64,000 nt of DNA from Picochlorum sp. 'celeri' (Eukaryota > Chlorophyta > Trebouxiophyceae), in contig JAACMV010000015.1 in assembly GCA_010909725.1 (NCBI GenBank), positions 1 to 64,000 on the forward strand, given 5' to 3'. The first letter of the stretch is position 1. Every line of letters begins with the position of its first letter. Shown here piece by piece: positions 20,155-31,082 of the stretch. The position numbers and the translations under genes are program-made. The notes beneath the pieces are model-generated. The model searched no databases. It had not been told where the DNA came from and saw nothing but the letters and a program-made list of their open reading frames with translations.

Positions 20155-21465
20155 TTACAGCCATTGGTCCAGGGGAGGTGCTGGGAAGTCCAGCCATGGC
20201 TGGCTGAAAGATGGATCATTTTTGGCCTCGTCAGGATTGTGGATGGCATGAACCAGTTTCATGTATGCATCCATGGTTTCTTCCCATGCAAACTCAGCAA
20301 GTGCCTTCTGACGAGCTTCCTTTTCCTCAACGCCATCCAAAATGGAATCGACCTCGAGTTCGTTGCCGATCGATATTCCTACAGGAGCATGGAACACCAA
20401 TCGTTTCTCCCCAATGTCCTTCTCTACCACCTTTGGTGGAGGCATGATTCGGTATGAATACATCGCAAATGGTCGCAAATGACCTTCAGGTTTTGCCTTT
20501 GTTATCAAGGCTCGCATCAGTTCCACTGCAGAAGGATCGAATCGATCTGGAATGTTCTCCTCCGTCTTGGGATCCACACTCCTGTCTCGACCTCCTGAAG
20601 GGGCGATCCATAGCAGCTTTCCACCTTCATTCAGGCTATTTTGCATGGCGCGAAGAGTTTTACGATTCGTAGCCATCTTCTCTGCTTTCGTGTCGGGATC
20701 ATCATCCATATGTTTCTTGGAGTGGACGCAAAACAGGTTCCTCCCCATAGAGAATGGTTTGCACAAAGGATCGGTCACGACCCGATCCCCCGCCACATAG
20801 ATGACATCCGTTGCGAGATCAGGGAATCGTGCTTCCAGAAGCAACGCAAACACCGCCGGGTCAGCTTCAGTCTGGTGGTTGGCCAGCAGTACCACGTTCT
20901 CCCCTCTCTTGAGCTGCGCTTCAACCTCTCTGAACCCATCCTCATTGCCAAGTATTGAAGTATGAAAGTCCACCAACCCTCTGATATACCTCTGGCCAAA
21001 ATTGTAGTAGTTGTAGGGCTCCAAGATGCGCTCATGATACGAAGGGAAGGTGTAAGACGCCTCTGGATTGAGCTGAAGCAGCACCCTCTCGCACACGCTG
21101 GCCATGACCTTGGCAACAAACTGCTCATCAGCGCCAGAGACTCCACTGCCCAGAATCGCCTTTTTGTAATTCATGTAAAGTTCATTGACCGCCCCGATCA
21201 ACCTTTCCGGAATCTTGCCGGAGCCTTGCCCAGCCTTGAGAATGGCAAAAAGAGCCTCTTCGCTGTCCACAGCTGCGAATGGCGAGGGCTGCTGTTCCTG
21301 TGCCGCAGCCAGGCATTTTGCCCCCTGTCTCCTACTCAATGTCGCATACGCATCCAAGTCATGGCCTTGACGGCACTGGCGATATCGCTGCTGCTGTGTC
21401 AACGGAAGTGCCCTGCGAACGGTACTGTGTCCTGTTCCAGGCTTGGTTTGGATTGCGAAATTCAT
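20155..21465 (-). CDS. Plastid glycerol-3-phosphate acyltransferase (soluble, ATS1 type)
   Basis: The first acylation step of plastid glycerolipid synthesis, from acyl-ACP and glycerol-3-phosphate to lysophosphatidate. The soluble plastid class is recognised by the NHQTEADPAVFALLLE block (the NHX4D motif), WIAPSGGRDR and HLRPFAMYSYRIMPPP. The 436-residue length includes an N-terminal Gln/Arg/Ser-rich leader of roughly 70 residues, suitable as a transit peptide. It is intronless. The start ATG at 21465 lies about 180 bp from the divergent mS23 start. Confidence 0.9.
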   Translation of the reverse strand: MNFAIQTKPGTGHSTVRRALPLTQQQRYRQCRQGHDLDAYATLSRRQGAKCLAAAQEQQPSPFAAVDSEEALFAILKAGQGSGKIPERLIGAVNELYMNYKKAILGSGVSGADEQFVAKVMASVCERVLLQLNPEASYTFPSYHERILEPYNYYNFGQRYIRGLVDFHTSILGNEDGFREVEAQLKRGENVVLLANHQTEADPAVFALLLEARFPDLATDVIYVAGDRVVTDPLCKPFSMGRNLFCVHSKKHMDDDPDTKAEKMATNRKTLRAMQNSLNEGGKLLWIAPSGGRDRSVDPKTEENIPDRFDPSAVELMRALITKAKPEGHLRPFAMYSYRIMPPPKVVEKDIGEKRLVFHAPVGISIGNELEVDSILDGVEEKEARQKALAEFAWEETMDAYMKLVHAIHNPDEAKNDPSFSQPWLDFPAPPLDQWL

Positions 21466-21644
21466 TATTTTATATTGTTTGAATCAATAACGAAATGGCA
21501 GTGTGGTCCGTGTCCATTGAATCGGATTTTCCGATGGCGCTCATTGCGACTTCCAATCCCTGATTGCCAGCAGCGCTGCTTGCGAGATGATTGGTCATGG
21601 GAACCGATGCGTACAGAAGCGTCGTAGAAATTAAGGAAAAAAAC

Positions 21645-22192
21645 ATGGCAAAGCGCAGTAGCCTTGAAATCACAAAGTATGTGAAGCGCTTGTCTGAGGC
21701 TGGGGTCATGAAGCGACCAACGTGGTTGGAAGCTCTGGAACGGTACGATGCGGGTGATAGTCCATGGTGTTGGTGAGACATTCACGAGTTGATTTGTTTT
21801 CGGAATGCAGGACGCCTCCTCCCACGGAACACCTGGAGGCTCAGGGAAAGAGACCACCCAAGATTGTGTTTGAAGAGGACGAGTTCATAGAAGAATACTA
21901 CCGTCGGCATCCTGCTGCGACGCTGGAGCCAATAGATCTAGGGTCATTTTACCCACCAGTAGCAAAGCAATTCGCGTATAGAGCAGTGCAACTCATGGAG
22001 GAGCATGGAATGTCTAGGGCAGAGGCCAAGGAGCAGGCGTACAAGGATGTCTCCAGCCAGGAACAGTCCCTGTCGGTCGGGGAGAGGCTCATTGCAAAAA
22101 TTCAAGAGGAAGAAGGGATTCACTTGAAAGAAGCCATGGAAACCTTTCGAAAGAATCACGAAAACGATCTCCACAGTTTGATTGATGCATAA
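21645..22192 (+). CDS. Mitochondrial ribosomal protein mS23-like
   Basis: A small-subunit mitoribosomal protein of the MRPS23/mS23 family. Exon 1 encodes TKYVKRLSEAGVMKRPTWLEAL, matching the family pattern of a basic helix followed by PxWLxAL. Exon 2 has TPPPTEHLE, PPKIVFEEDEFIEEYYRRHP, then FYPPVAKQFAYRAVQLMEEHGMS, like plant mS23. In-phase splicing needs intron 21773-21810 (GTGAGA...TGCAG), only 38 nt, joining TG and G into a Trp codon; unspliced reading hits a TGA. The start could also be the ATG at 21597. About 169 residues. Confidence 0.7.
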
Positions 22193-22287
22193 ATTGATGC
22201 ATATTTAACAAAACAAAACAGTTTGCATTGGATGTATCTTGTTGACATGCGACCCACACCATTCTGTAAAGTCTTTTTTGATTGATA

Positions 22288-22866
22288 ATGCTGGACCGTG
22301 TTGCGGCGAGTCATTCGAAGTTCTTGTACGGGCGAACTTCGCGAAGTCGATCGACTGTAAAGACATCTTTCAGAGTGCGTGCCGCGAGTTCTTCAGCGAT
22401 GACCGGTGCGACTGAATGGGTATCGAAGAATATCTCGATCCCTGCCGTATCGAGAGGATGTCATTTGATTACCCGGAAAGTGGCAGAGGCGGTTCCTGAG
22501 ATTTCAGAGTTCGAGGTTGGTCTGGCGAACATTTTCATCCAGCACACCTCGGCGTCTCTCACTTTGAACGAGAATGCCTCACCTGATGTGCTATTGGATT
22601 TGGCTGATGCTTTAGATACGCTGGCTCCCGAGGGAGACAAGGTGCAATACAGGCATGACGATGAGGGCTTTGACGACATGCCTGCGCATATCAAAAGTTC
22701 CCTGATGGGCAACTCTCTGACGATTCCAATCCACCACGGGAGGTTGGCATTGGGTACATGGCAAGGTATTTACTTGAATGAACACCGGAATTACGGCGGA
22801 TCTCGCAGGATTCAGGTTACAATTCATGGGCAGAAGAGAGCAGATGGACGTTCCTATGGATCCTGA
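22288..22866 (+). CDS. YjbQ/UPF0047 family protein with N-terminal extension
   Basis: A 192-residue single-exon protein. The YjbQ fold is clear: FIQHTSASLTLNENASPDVLLDL, YRHDDEGFDDMPAHIKSSL, and LGTWQGIYLNEHRNYGGSRRI, with the conserved His/Glu/Asp residues around the active pocket. Bacterial YjbQ has weak thiamine-phosphate synthase activity; eukaryotic function is not settled. About 40 residues rich in Arg/Ser precede the domain and may be a plastid or mitochondrial leader. The last 13 bases overlap the end of the kinesin gene on the other strand. Confidence 0.88.
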   Translation: MLDRVAASHSKFLYGRTSRSRSTVKTSFRVRAASSSAMTGATEWVSKNISIPAVSRGCHLITRKVAEAVPEISEFEVGLANIFIQHTSASLTLNENASPDVLLDLADALDTLAPEGDKVQYRHDDEGFDDMPAHIKSSLMGNSLTIPIHHGRLALGTWQGIYLNEHRNYGGSRRIQVTIHGQKRADGRSYGS

Positions 22867-25800
22867 TTCTCCTTTCCCACAAGGGCGCTCCTGGCGCTGG
22901 ATGATTCTGTGGCTTTCTTCAGGGCTTTCTTCAGGGCTGAAATCTCTTTCTCTGCTCGGTTGGCTGTTCGATCGAGCTCGTACTCCAAGGACCTGACGTC
23001 TCGGAGGTTTGCAAACATTTCGAGCGACCCTGAAGACTGTTTGAAATCTTGTTGTAATCTGTACTGCAATGCTTGGAGTTTCTCCTCGCGTCTTTTGCTT
23101 TTGCGTAGCTCGCCTTCCAGCATCAAGCACTTTTGCTCGAGTGAATCAATGCGCTTTGTCCTGGAATCCTCTTTGATTCCATGGGTCTCGCTCTTGAGCT
23201 GGGACTGCAGTCCCTTGACCTGGCGCTCTAGTGAGGCTATTTGATCCGCACTCTGGGCTATTGCCCTTTCTTTTTGTCGCACCACATCCTGAAGCTCCGA
23301 GAGAATGTTGCTCCTCTCCTGGAGTGCCATGTCCCTCTCCTCAATCAACTTGTGCCTGGCACGCTCACCACTTTCCAGACTGGCTTGGAGTCTGTCAATT
23401 GCTCCTTGGTGCTTGGCTTGCTCGGAGGTCAGTCTTTCCTGCCATGAAATCAGCTTGGTCTGCAATTCCTGCAGCTCCTCCTGATGCCTCTGCTGCGCCA
23501 GTTCCAGTTTGCCGTTGGCCGTCTCCTTGGACGCTGCTATATCGTGTTCGAATCTTTGTTGCTGTTCTTCTTTCGACTTTCGAACTTGCTCAATCTCAGT
23601 CATCAACCTATTTTCAAGAAGACCATTTTCTTCCTCTAGAGAGCGAACTCTATTCGCAAGACTGTCTTTCTCCTCCTGGAATGCAGCCATCAACTTCTCC
23701 ATGGAGACTTCTGAATTTCTCAGGGATTCACCCTCCTGCTGCAATCTATGCTCAAGATCTTGAATTTGGCCCTCATGCCGCTCAATTTGATCCTCCAATT
23801 CTTTAGCATGCTCTCTAGTAGCTATCAATGATTTCTCCATCGCAACCTTCTCCTGATGGATCTCAGTGATGGTATTGTCATGCTCTTCGATTGCATGCTC
23901 AGCCTGTGACAAAAGACTGCTCAATTTTTTGACCTCAGACTTTGAAGCATCCAGAGTTGCTTCCATTTCCATGGCCTTTGCCATGGCCTCATTGACTTGT
24001 GCCTCCAGACTCGAGATGTACTCCTCCTTTTCCGCTAGGGTGGTCTTGGAAGCCCCAGCGGCTGCCTCGGCCTTCTTGCGTGCTTCTTCCGATAATTTCA
24101 ACTCTTTTTTATGGTCCTGCATGAAAAGAAATCAACGAGATGTTTCTGACGGGACAGTGATCTCATTGTACTTCATTACTCAAGCGGAACAACATACCTC
24201 AAGTCCCTTCTCCAGCAGCTCAAAATTTTGTTGGATTGTGACCACATGTGCTTTTTCCGCCTGCAGGTCTAGTCGAAGAGAGTCCATCATTTCTACATTG
24301 GACTCTGCCTCTGTCAACGCATTCTCCAAGGTTTTCTTATCGTCTTGCAGAGTTTCAACAAGTCTCTGGAGTTCATTCTGTTTTTCAGCTTCAACTCTGA
24401 GTGCGGACTGCTGCCTGCTGATTTCCTCGTTGAGACGGGCTATTTCCTTGTTGGCATCAATAAGAGAGTTTTCGAGGCTGGATATTTGCAGGGTTGCTTC
24501 CTCAAGAGCAACTTGCCTCTGCTCCAGAGTCTTTGCCAAATCATCACCTCGTTCATTTGAAATCTCCAAATCTTGCCTGTAGCCTTCCATGGCGGCAAGG
24601 GTATCATCGTGCTTCTCGCGTTCATTCTCCAAAAGCTTTTGCAGCTCGCTGTACTGCGCCTTTGATTCTTCTATTGCTACCTGGGATGCATTGAATTCCA
24701 CTTCCAGCGCTACAAGTCTCTGCTTTGTTTCCTCGAGTTCCTTGACCAGCGGCATTCTCTTGCGCTCCTCGAGCGCGGCAGCTTTCTCGGCATTTTTCGA
24801 GAGCCTTTCAAGTTGTGCTTTGACAGTTCGATGTTCCCTCTCCAGAGTTGCCTTTTCGGACTGGAGCGAGCTCTTGTCTGCAATAGCCTTTCTCAATTTG
24901 GTCTCCACTTCTTTGATCTGGGTTTTGAGCCTTGTCGAATCTTTTGCGGCGCGTTCCATTGCCTTCTCATTGCCTTTACTTCCTATTTTTGCGGATTTGA
25001 GCTGCGCATTCAACTTGGCCACTTCCTCCTTGTGCCTCCTTTTCAACTCTCTCAGCTCGTCAGCTGCATTCAAGGAGGACGAAGCCAGGCCAATCCTCCT
25101 TTCAAGGGATTCCGTGGTTTCTTTCAGTTCTCTGTTCTCGGAAATGAGTACTTCGATTTCAATTTTGGATTTCTCGTACAGGTCCTCTTGCTCTCTGACA
25201 TTCTTCTCCAAGGCCTGGATCTGCTCTGCATGATTTGTACAGAGTTGCTGCATGCTTACTTCGGCTTCTTCAGCCTCTTTCTCTAATCTCTCCTCTAAAA
25301 ATCTAACATGAGACGATGCAGCATCTGCACACGCCTGGATCTCCTCCATTTGTGAGATGGCATTGTCGTATTTGCATTGAAGATCGTCTCTTTCTGATTG
25401 CAGGCATGAGAATAGATCCTCCTTTTCTTTCGCACTCCTCTCCAGCCGCTCCGCTCTTTCTCTAGCAGCATCGATATCTTTTTGGAGGCCAACATCTTGT
25501 CTGCTGGATGCTTGTTCCATCGCCTTTTCTAACTTTTTCGACAGGGCAAACATCTCGTCCTGCAGATTGAGCATTTCTTCTTCATGATCCTTCTTCATCT
25601 TTTCAATGTTGGCTTGGGCGTGGGCGAGATCGAGTTTTGCAATGTTTGCTTCTTCTTCTGCGCGAGAAGCCTTTTGCTGCGCCTCGGATGCCTTTCCCAA
25701 TGCTGCCTTGAGCTCCTCCTCCTGTTTCTTCTGGTAGAGAGGGGCTCGTTTTCTCTTCTCCAGGTCAGCAATATGCGAGTTCAATCTTTGGATTTCATCT

Positions 25801-27828
25801 TCCATATCGCGATACCGAACTCTAGACTTTTCATCGCTTTGAAAGGTATTTTTCAATTCGGCTTCCAGACGTTCAACCTCCCTTGTCCTCTCAGCAAGCT
25901 GTTGCATTGCAGTCTCCTGCGATGCTTGCAACCTCTCATTCTTGTGGCAAAGAGCTTCAATTTCCGCTTTGGCCTCGATGAGCTCGGCCTCGGAATTGGA
26001 GGTATGCGTGGTTTTAGTTTCCATATTCGCGATATCCTCCAGTGCTTTCTTGGATTGCTCTTCAACGTCTGCGAGTTTTGCATCCTTGTCTGCAAGCATC
26101 TGTAGATACTTAGACTCTTGCTTCGACAGTCTGTCCAGAGCATCCTCGAGATCTATCTTGCAACGATCAACAGTCTTTTCTAATTGTCTATTCTTCCATT
26201 CCGCCTCCTTCAGGGCCGGCAACACACTGCCCTTGTCTTGCATCAACTTTTTCACCTCATCCTCCTTTGCTCGCAACTCCTTCTTTTTCTTTTGAGCCAA
26301 AGCGCTCATGGCATCTAGCTCTCTCTGCATTAGTTGGTTTGCGCTCTGTAATTGCTCAATCTGTTTGTTCAGAGAGTCTTTGCCAGCTCCTTCTGAAGCA
26401 AGGGGCTCAGATCGAATGCACAGGCGTTCAAGGTGATCCTGAAACATCAGATGCCCGTCTGATATTCGGCGCACCTTCCCCGGCTTTTCCAGCTCAAACG
26501 ACTCTGGACACCATGTTTTACGACGTCCAGGCTCTCGCACAACTTTACCGCCCAAGCTATCTGCTTCTCTCTTCTTTGTGAGCAAAATGCCTGTAATAGT
26601 TGCAACTTTCCTCTTGATCGCATCTGGGTCGATACCTGATCCAGTCCCAATTTGTTTTCTCAGTTCCTCGATTTCCTTAGCCTGCTTCTTTAAAAGAGCG
26701 GCATCTGTCAGAACTTCGTTCATGGTGGCTCTATTGACAACAGTTTTCGCCCTACAGGCAAATCGAAGAGTACTGTGGGACTCCTCACAATGCTCCACAG
26801 CAGGAGTGATTGCACAAATGATTGCAGTCTTCGCATTGCCTCCCAGGGAAGGTTGAAGAATTCTAGTCAATTTCGAATCACGATATGGAATATGCGAAGC
26901 TCCTTCGCTCAATTTGCTGATCACTGTCCCTAGGCTCAGAAGAGACTTGTTGATGGCAGCTCCCTCCTTTTTCCTTTGGCCTTCAGCCCCGGTCTTTGAA
27001 ATCCTCTCGCTCCCAGCCAAGTCGACTAAATTAAGGGTTGCAACTTTTACCGGCGTATTCCCGCCAGCATGTGCCCTGGATTCTATCACCATCCTGAAGA
27101 TGGCATGGGATCTGGAGCTCCTCTTGTTCATTTTTGTCTCTCCCACATGTCGCTCCTGCTCTGCTTGCTCGACAAGCTGCAGCACATGGTCGACCGATGA
27201 TACAATAATTTCTTGTAGACCATCCACAAATATACCTTGCTCTGCACTCTGCTTAATCGCAACCTGTGATCCACACTCATCACCAGCTGCAAGGAGATCA
27301 CGTATTTCCTCGTTGTAAATCTCCATGTAGGAGACTCGGACCAAGAAATCGCGCTCATTGGATAACTGCTGCATCATTCGAAAAAGATCCCTGACAGACA
27401 ATGGAATTATCCCCGGCTCCTCTTCATTTCCCTTCATCGTGTGAGTCTTGCCACTGGACGTCTGCCCATACGCAAAGACAGTCGAGTTGAATCCTTCTAC
27501 GACTTGCTCTATCAATTTTTTTGTCGTCATGTCGTACACATCTTTCGTTTTAGACTGTTCATCAAACACAGAGTCCAGGGAATATCCCTCGCCCTGGCAT
27601 CTCTGCAAGGGGGCCACTGTGTTGCCTCCCTCCACCTTCCATGACCTCTCTTCCCCTCCCTGGAGAGGACGCAGCCTCACATACACCCTGCACAATGATG
27701 GTTGATCGCTCAGTCTATCGCGCCCTCTTTCCATGACGCCATGCACAGGTTCGAACGAACCAACCAACCGCCAACCACCTCGACAATATCGAACCGACGT
27801 ACCTGATATTCTCAGAGCTCTCTTCCAT
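22854..27828 (-). CDS. Kinesin-7 (CENP-E-like) motor with long coiled-coil tail
   Basis: A plus-end-directed microtubule motor of about 1590 residues. Motor signatures are AYGQTSSGKTHTM (P loop), NKRSSRSHAIF (switch I) and LNLVDLAGSERI (switch II). It is followed by a neck and over 1100 residues of heptad-repeat coil, the architecture of kinesin-7/CENP-E. The true start is a small exon at 27828-27803 (MEESSENI). Intron 27802-27688 (GTACGT) joins it to VYVRLRP, giving a normal kinesin N terminus. A second intron, 24197-24117 (GTATGT, 81 nt), joins KGLE to DHKKELK. The final exon ends GKENQDP. It converges with and overlaps the YjbQ gene by 13 bp. Confidence 0.9.
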
Positions 27829-28202
27829 CCTAAATTACAAAGTATCTATGATTAATATACTAATAAAATGATCCTAAAGCTACCCTGTCGCGGGCAGGCA
27901 CCCAGACAATGGTCGCAACGTTCCCAGGATCTCGCAAGCACTCGTATGGCGTGCACTGGCCATATAGTTGCTACCCAAAACCGGAATTACGAATATAAAT
28001 TTACACTTGTATACTGTATGCATTTGTTTTGTAACCTTGGTTACAAATTGGCTGAGATCAGCCCCAGGGAGACTCCCTCATGATGGAGTCCGGGTCCTCG
28101 GAACCCGGAATTACGCTTCCCTGCCAGAAGACAAGCGTACGGGCTATGCTCCTACGCAGTTCAGATTAAATATGAAATAATGTCAACATTGTGGTAGTTG
28201 GG
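27829..28202. other. Divergent promoter region with a GC-rich hairpin
   Basis: This lies between the kinesin start and the TlyA-like start. It contains TCCGGGTCCTCGGAACCCGGA near 28089-28110, a 7-bp stem with a 7-nt loop, and two short GGAATTACG motifs about 130 bp apart. No gene is seen. Confidence 0.45.
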
Positions 28203-29276
28203 ATGAGAATGGCCAGACTATTGCCCTTGCCAGTGCTGCTGTCATGCCAGCTCAGGGTCACTGGTGTGGCTACCTCTGGGCGCCTGCGTGCACCGACAAG
28301 CACGAGCATAGGATTTGAAGCAGCAAATGGTACATGTAATGGACAAGCACCTCATCACAGGTGTATAGCACGGTGCACGGGGAGCAAAACTGGCTCTGGT
28401 GCGAGTGCCAACCTTCCTGGCTCGGGTTCTGTGCGCAGGAAGCGGCGATTAGACGACGTGTGCCGAGAGCTGTACCCCGAATTCAGTAGAAATGTGATCC
28501 AATCATTCATAGCGCAAGGAAAAGTCTTGGTGAACGATAAGCCGGTGGTCAAATCTGGAGCCCAAGTAGATCCCACCAGAGCAGAGGTGAGGGTGACTGC
28601 TCAAGTCCCAAAGTATGTCTGCCGAGCGGGCTTGAAAATGGAGCGGGCTTTGGAAGAGTTTTTCGCAGATAGAGATGTTGAAATCGCTGGGCGGCAGGAT
28701 GTGTTGCGTGGGAGAGTTGCATTGGATGCTGGGCTCTCGACTGGTGGTTTCACTGACTGCATCTTGCAGCACGGGGCTGATCATGTCTTTGGAGTGGACG
28801 TTGGCTACGGTCAGGTAGCAGAGAAGATTCGGGTGGACGAGCGTGTGACTGTGATGGAGAGGACGAATTTGAGGCATTTGAGAAGGATAGATTTTGAGCA
28901 GTTTTCAGAGTATAGCAACACGAACATTGATTTTGTGAGCCTAGACGTGTCCTTCATTTCGACCTTGAAGATGCGGGAAGCAATATGCGACATTATGGAG
29001 CAGGAAGGGGACTTGATACTGCTCATAAAGCCTCAGTTTGAAGCAGGCAAGGGCCAGGTGGGGGCTGGCGGGGTTGTGAGGGACCCCGATGTGCGCAGAG
29101 AGATAGTCGCATCTGTCATCCATGGCTGGCAGGATGCGGGATTTGCCTTTCAGAATTTGATACAATCGCCGATCAGAGGGGCGGCTTCGGGCAACATAGA
29201 GTACTTGTGCCACCTCACCAGGGGCAAAGGGAGGGGAATACCATTTCATGCTTTACAATCCTTTCCTAGCAATTAA
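28203..29276 (+). CDS. TlyA-family rRNA 2'-O-methyltransferase, probably organellar
   Basis: An S4 RNA-binding domain fused to an FtsJ-like SAM methyltransferase, the arrangement of TlyA, which methylates ribosomal RNA ribose in bacteria; the old hemolysin label is misleading. S4 part: LDDVCRELYPEFSR to GKVLVNDKPV. Methyltransferase part: RVALDAGLSTGGFTDCILQ (SAM loop), VFGVDVGYGQV, VMERTNLRHL, LIKPQFEAGKGQVG. A leader of about 85 residues with Ser/Arg/Thr and a hydrophobic start suggests organelle import, plastid likeliest. It is intronless. The 3' end overlaps the convergent YGGT gene by 24 bp. Confidence 0.87.
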   Translation: MRMARLLPLPVLLSCQLRVTGVATSGRLRAPTSTSIGFEAANGTCNGQAPHHRCIARCTGSKTGSGASANLPGSGSVRRKRRLDDVCRELYPEFSRNVIQSFIAQGKVLVNDKPVVKSGAQVDPTRAEVRVTAQVPKYVCRAGLKMERALEEFFADRDVEIAGRQDVLRGRVALDAGLSTGGFTDCILQHGADHVFGVDVGYGQVAEKIRVDERVTVMERTNLRHLRRIDFEQFSEYSNTNIDFVSLDVSFISTLKMREAICDIMEQEGDLILLIKPQFEAGKGQVGAGGVVRDPDVRREIVASVIHGWQDAGFAFQNLIQSPIRGAASGNIEYLCHLTRGKGRGIPFHALQSFPSN

Positions 29277-29846
29277 ATTCAATATTCCTTGGGGTCCTGT
29301 CAAGATCTCATTCACAAAACTCAGGACAGCGACCCACACGATGGGCGACACGTCCAGCCCATTGAAAGGCTTGACCACCTTCCTGGTTCCTGCCAGAAGT
29401 CCCTCCGTGCTATTATACGCTATTGACCATGGGAAGGATTTCCCATCAATCTCTGGATACCATGTCATCACGATTCGGACAATCATCAGCAAAGAGTAGA
29501 CTGATAACGTGGGTTTCAGTACAAGCGCCAACGTCGCAGCTGTTGCCGAGTCGAGTTCTGCCAGGTCGCCAACTGGCTGAGATGGGTGCAAGCCTTTGCA
29601 CGCCTCCATGATCGAGTCAGAGCAGGTGAGAATTTCACCCACAGAAGAAGCGATGCGAGAGCCCCTCCGCCTGGACGCAGAGTTTGTTAGAGCAAGGCAA
29701 CTTGCCTTCCTCGCAGCAAGTCCACTCGATACCTTGGGTGCACTCGACAATGTACTACTGGCAATCATCCTCATCTTCTCGAAAGTAACGATTAGAGTGT
29801 CGGCAGAAGACCCCACGTTCTTTACTTGAATCTCCTTGGGTTCCAT
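29253..29846 (-). CDS. YGGT-family membrane protein (YlmG/CCB3-like)
   Basis: A small plastid membrane protein family with two transmembrane helices. Plastid members act in cytochrome b6 haem attachment (CCB3) or nucleoid distribution (YLMG). The C-terminal domain shows LSVYSLLMIVRIVMTWYPEI, a hydrophilic turn, KVVKPFNGLDVSPIVWVAVLSFV, as in YGGT proteins. The N-terminal ~110 residues are Ser/Ala/Arg-rich and fit a transit peptide. I take the ATG at 29846 (MEPKEIQ) because the frame further upstream lacks an ATG. Only about 140 bp separate it from the divergent glyoxalase start. Confidence 0.75.
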   Translation of the reverse strand: MEPKEIQVKNVGSSADTLIVTFEKMRMIASSTLSSAPKVSSGLAARKASCLALTNSASRRRGSRIASSVGEILTCSDSIMEACKGLHPSQPVGDLAELDSATAATLALVLKPTLSVYSLLMIVRIVMTWYPEIDGKSFPWSIAYNSTEGLLAGTRKVVKPFNGLDVSPIVWVAVLSFVNEILTGPQGILNLIARKGL

Positions 29847-29988
29847 TCCATCTTTTTTAAGGATGGAGCGGATCCGGCATCCACAGAATTCGATCAGGGA
29901 TGGGTACGACCCTGGCCATCCATTTATCAGCAATAATTCGTTTCATTCGCGTGAGACCCCGAGTGATCACCAAAGACAAGGCAATTCC

Positions 29989-31036
29989 ATGAGAGTAATC
30001 TCCAGGCAAGCAGTAAGCACTGTGAAACGGATCGTGGCCAAGGTACCATCCAGTCGTAAAGTCGGGCTTGTGGGTTCTACTTGCTTAAATAAACGACAAG
30101 TATCAAATTTCCAAGTGAAAGCAATGAGTGGAGCGGAGGATTGGGTTTCTCAGGACAAGAGGAGGATGCTCCACGCAGTGTATCGCGTCGGAGATATGGA
30201 CACATACATCAAGTACATGCAGGACTGTTTTGGAATGAAGCTGTTGCGGTACAGGGACATCAAAGAGGACAAGTATACGAACGCATTCCTCGGATATGGA
30301 TCTGAGCTCACCAATTTTGCTCTGGAGTACGTTTCTATTGCATAGAAAAAGTGTAGCACATTCGAACATGTTCTATTGATTCTGGTTCCCCTATTGTAGG
30401 CTCACGTACAACTATGGGAAGGAGGAGTATGATATTGGTTCGGGATTCGGACACTTTGGACTCGCGGTCAATGATGTGTTCAAGACAGCCGATGGTGTGA
30501 AGGCCAAAGGTGGCCTTGTTTCCCGAGAGCCTGGTCCTGTGAAGGGTGGAAAAACAAATATTGCCTTTGTTAAAGACCCCACAGGATACAGTTGGGAATT
30601 GATTCAGAGGCAAGGAGAAATTACTGAACCCATTGCTCAGGTCATGCTCAGGGTGGGTGACCTGGACAGATCTATCAAGTTCTATACAGATGTGCTGGGC
30701 ATGAAGTTGATTAGAACGAGAGACAATCCAGAGTACAAATATACTCTGGCCTTCCTGGGGTATGGGGACGAGGAAAATAACACAGTGTTTGAGTTGACAT
30801 ACAACTATGGAAAGGATTCCAGCAATTACACAAAGGGAGATGCATATGCGCAGGTTGCCATCTCGACCAAGGATGTCTACAAGACGGCTGAACAGATCAA
30901 GGCTTGCGGAGGAACGGTGACAAGGGAACCAGGGCCAGTGCCTGGCATTGGGACAAAAATTGTTGCCTGTACCGACCCGGACGGCTGGAAGGTGGTTTTC
31001 GTGGACGAAAAGGACTTTGAGGCTGAGTTAGAATGA
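29989..31036 (+). CDS. Two-domain glyoxalase I (lactoylglutathione lyase)
   Basis: Detoxifies methylglyoxal as its glutathione adduct. Two tandem VOC modules are visible. The first has RRMLHAVYRVGDMDTYIKYM with the metal His and FALELTYNYG with the metal Glu; the second repeats as IAQVMLRVGDLDRSIKFY and VFELTYNYG. Intron 30327-30399 (GTACGT, 73 nt) joins GA and G to restore FALELTYN. The leader before MSGAEDW, about 45 residues rich in Arg, Ser and Val, suggests plastid or mitochondrial import. The start ATG is at 29989; the protein is about 324 residues. Confidence 0.92.
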
Positions 31037-31082
31037 GGAAATCTGCACTTTTTAAAAAAAACTTCACAAGCATGTCCATATA

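Noticed and set aside
24345..26581. Several plus-strand ORFs of 70-240 codons within the kinesin gene
   Set aside because: They are antisense shadows of the coiled-coil coding sequence, with Ser/Leu/Cys-rich composition typical of the reverse frame of Glu/Lys-rich coils.
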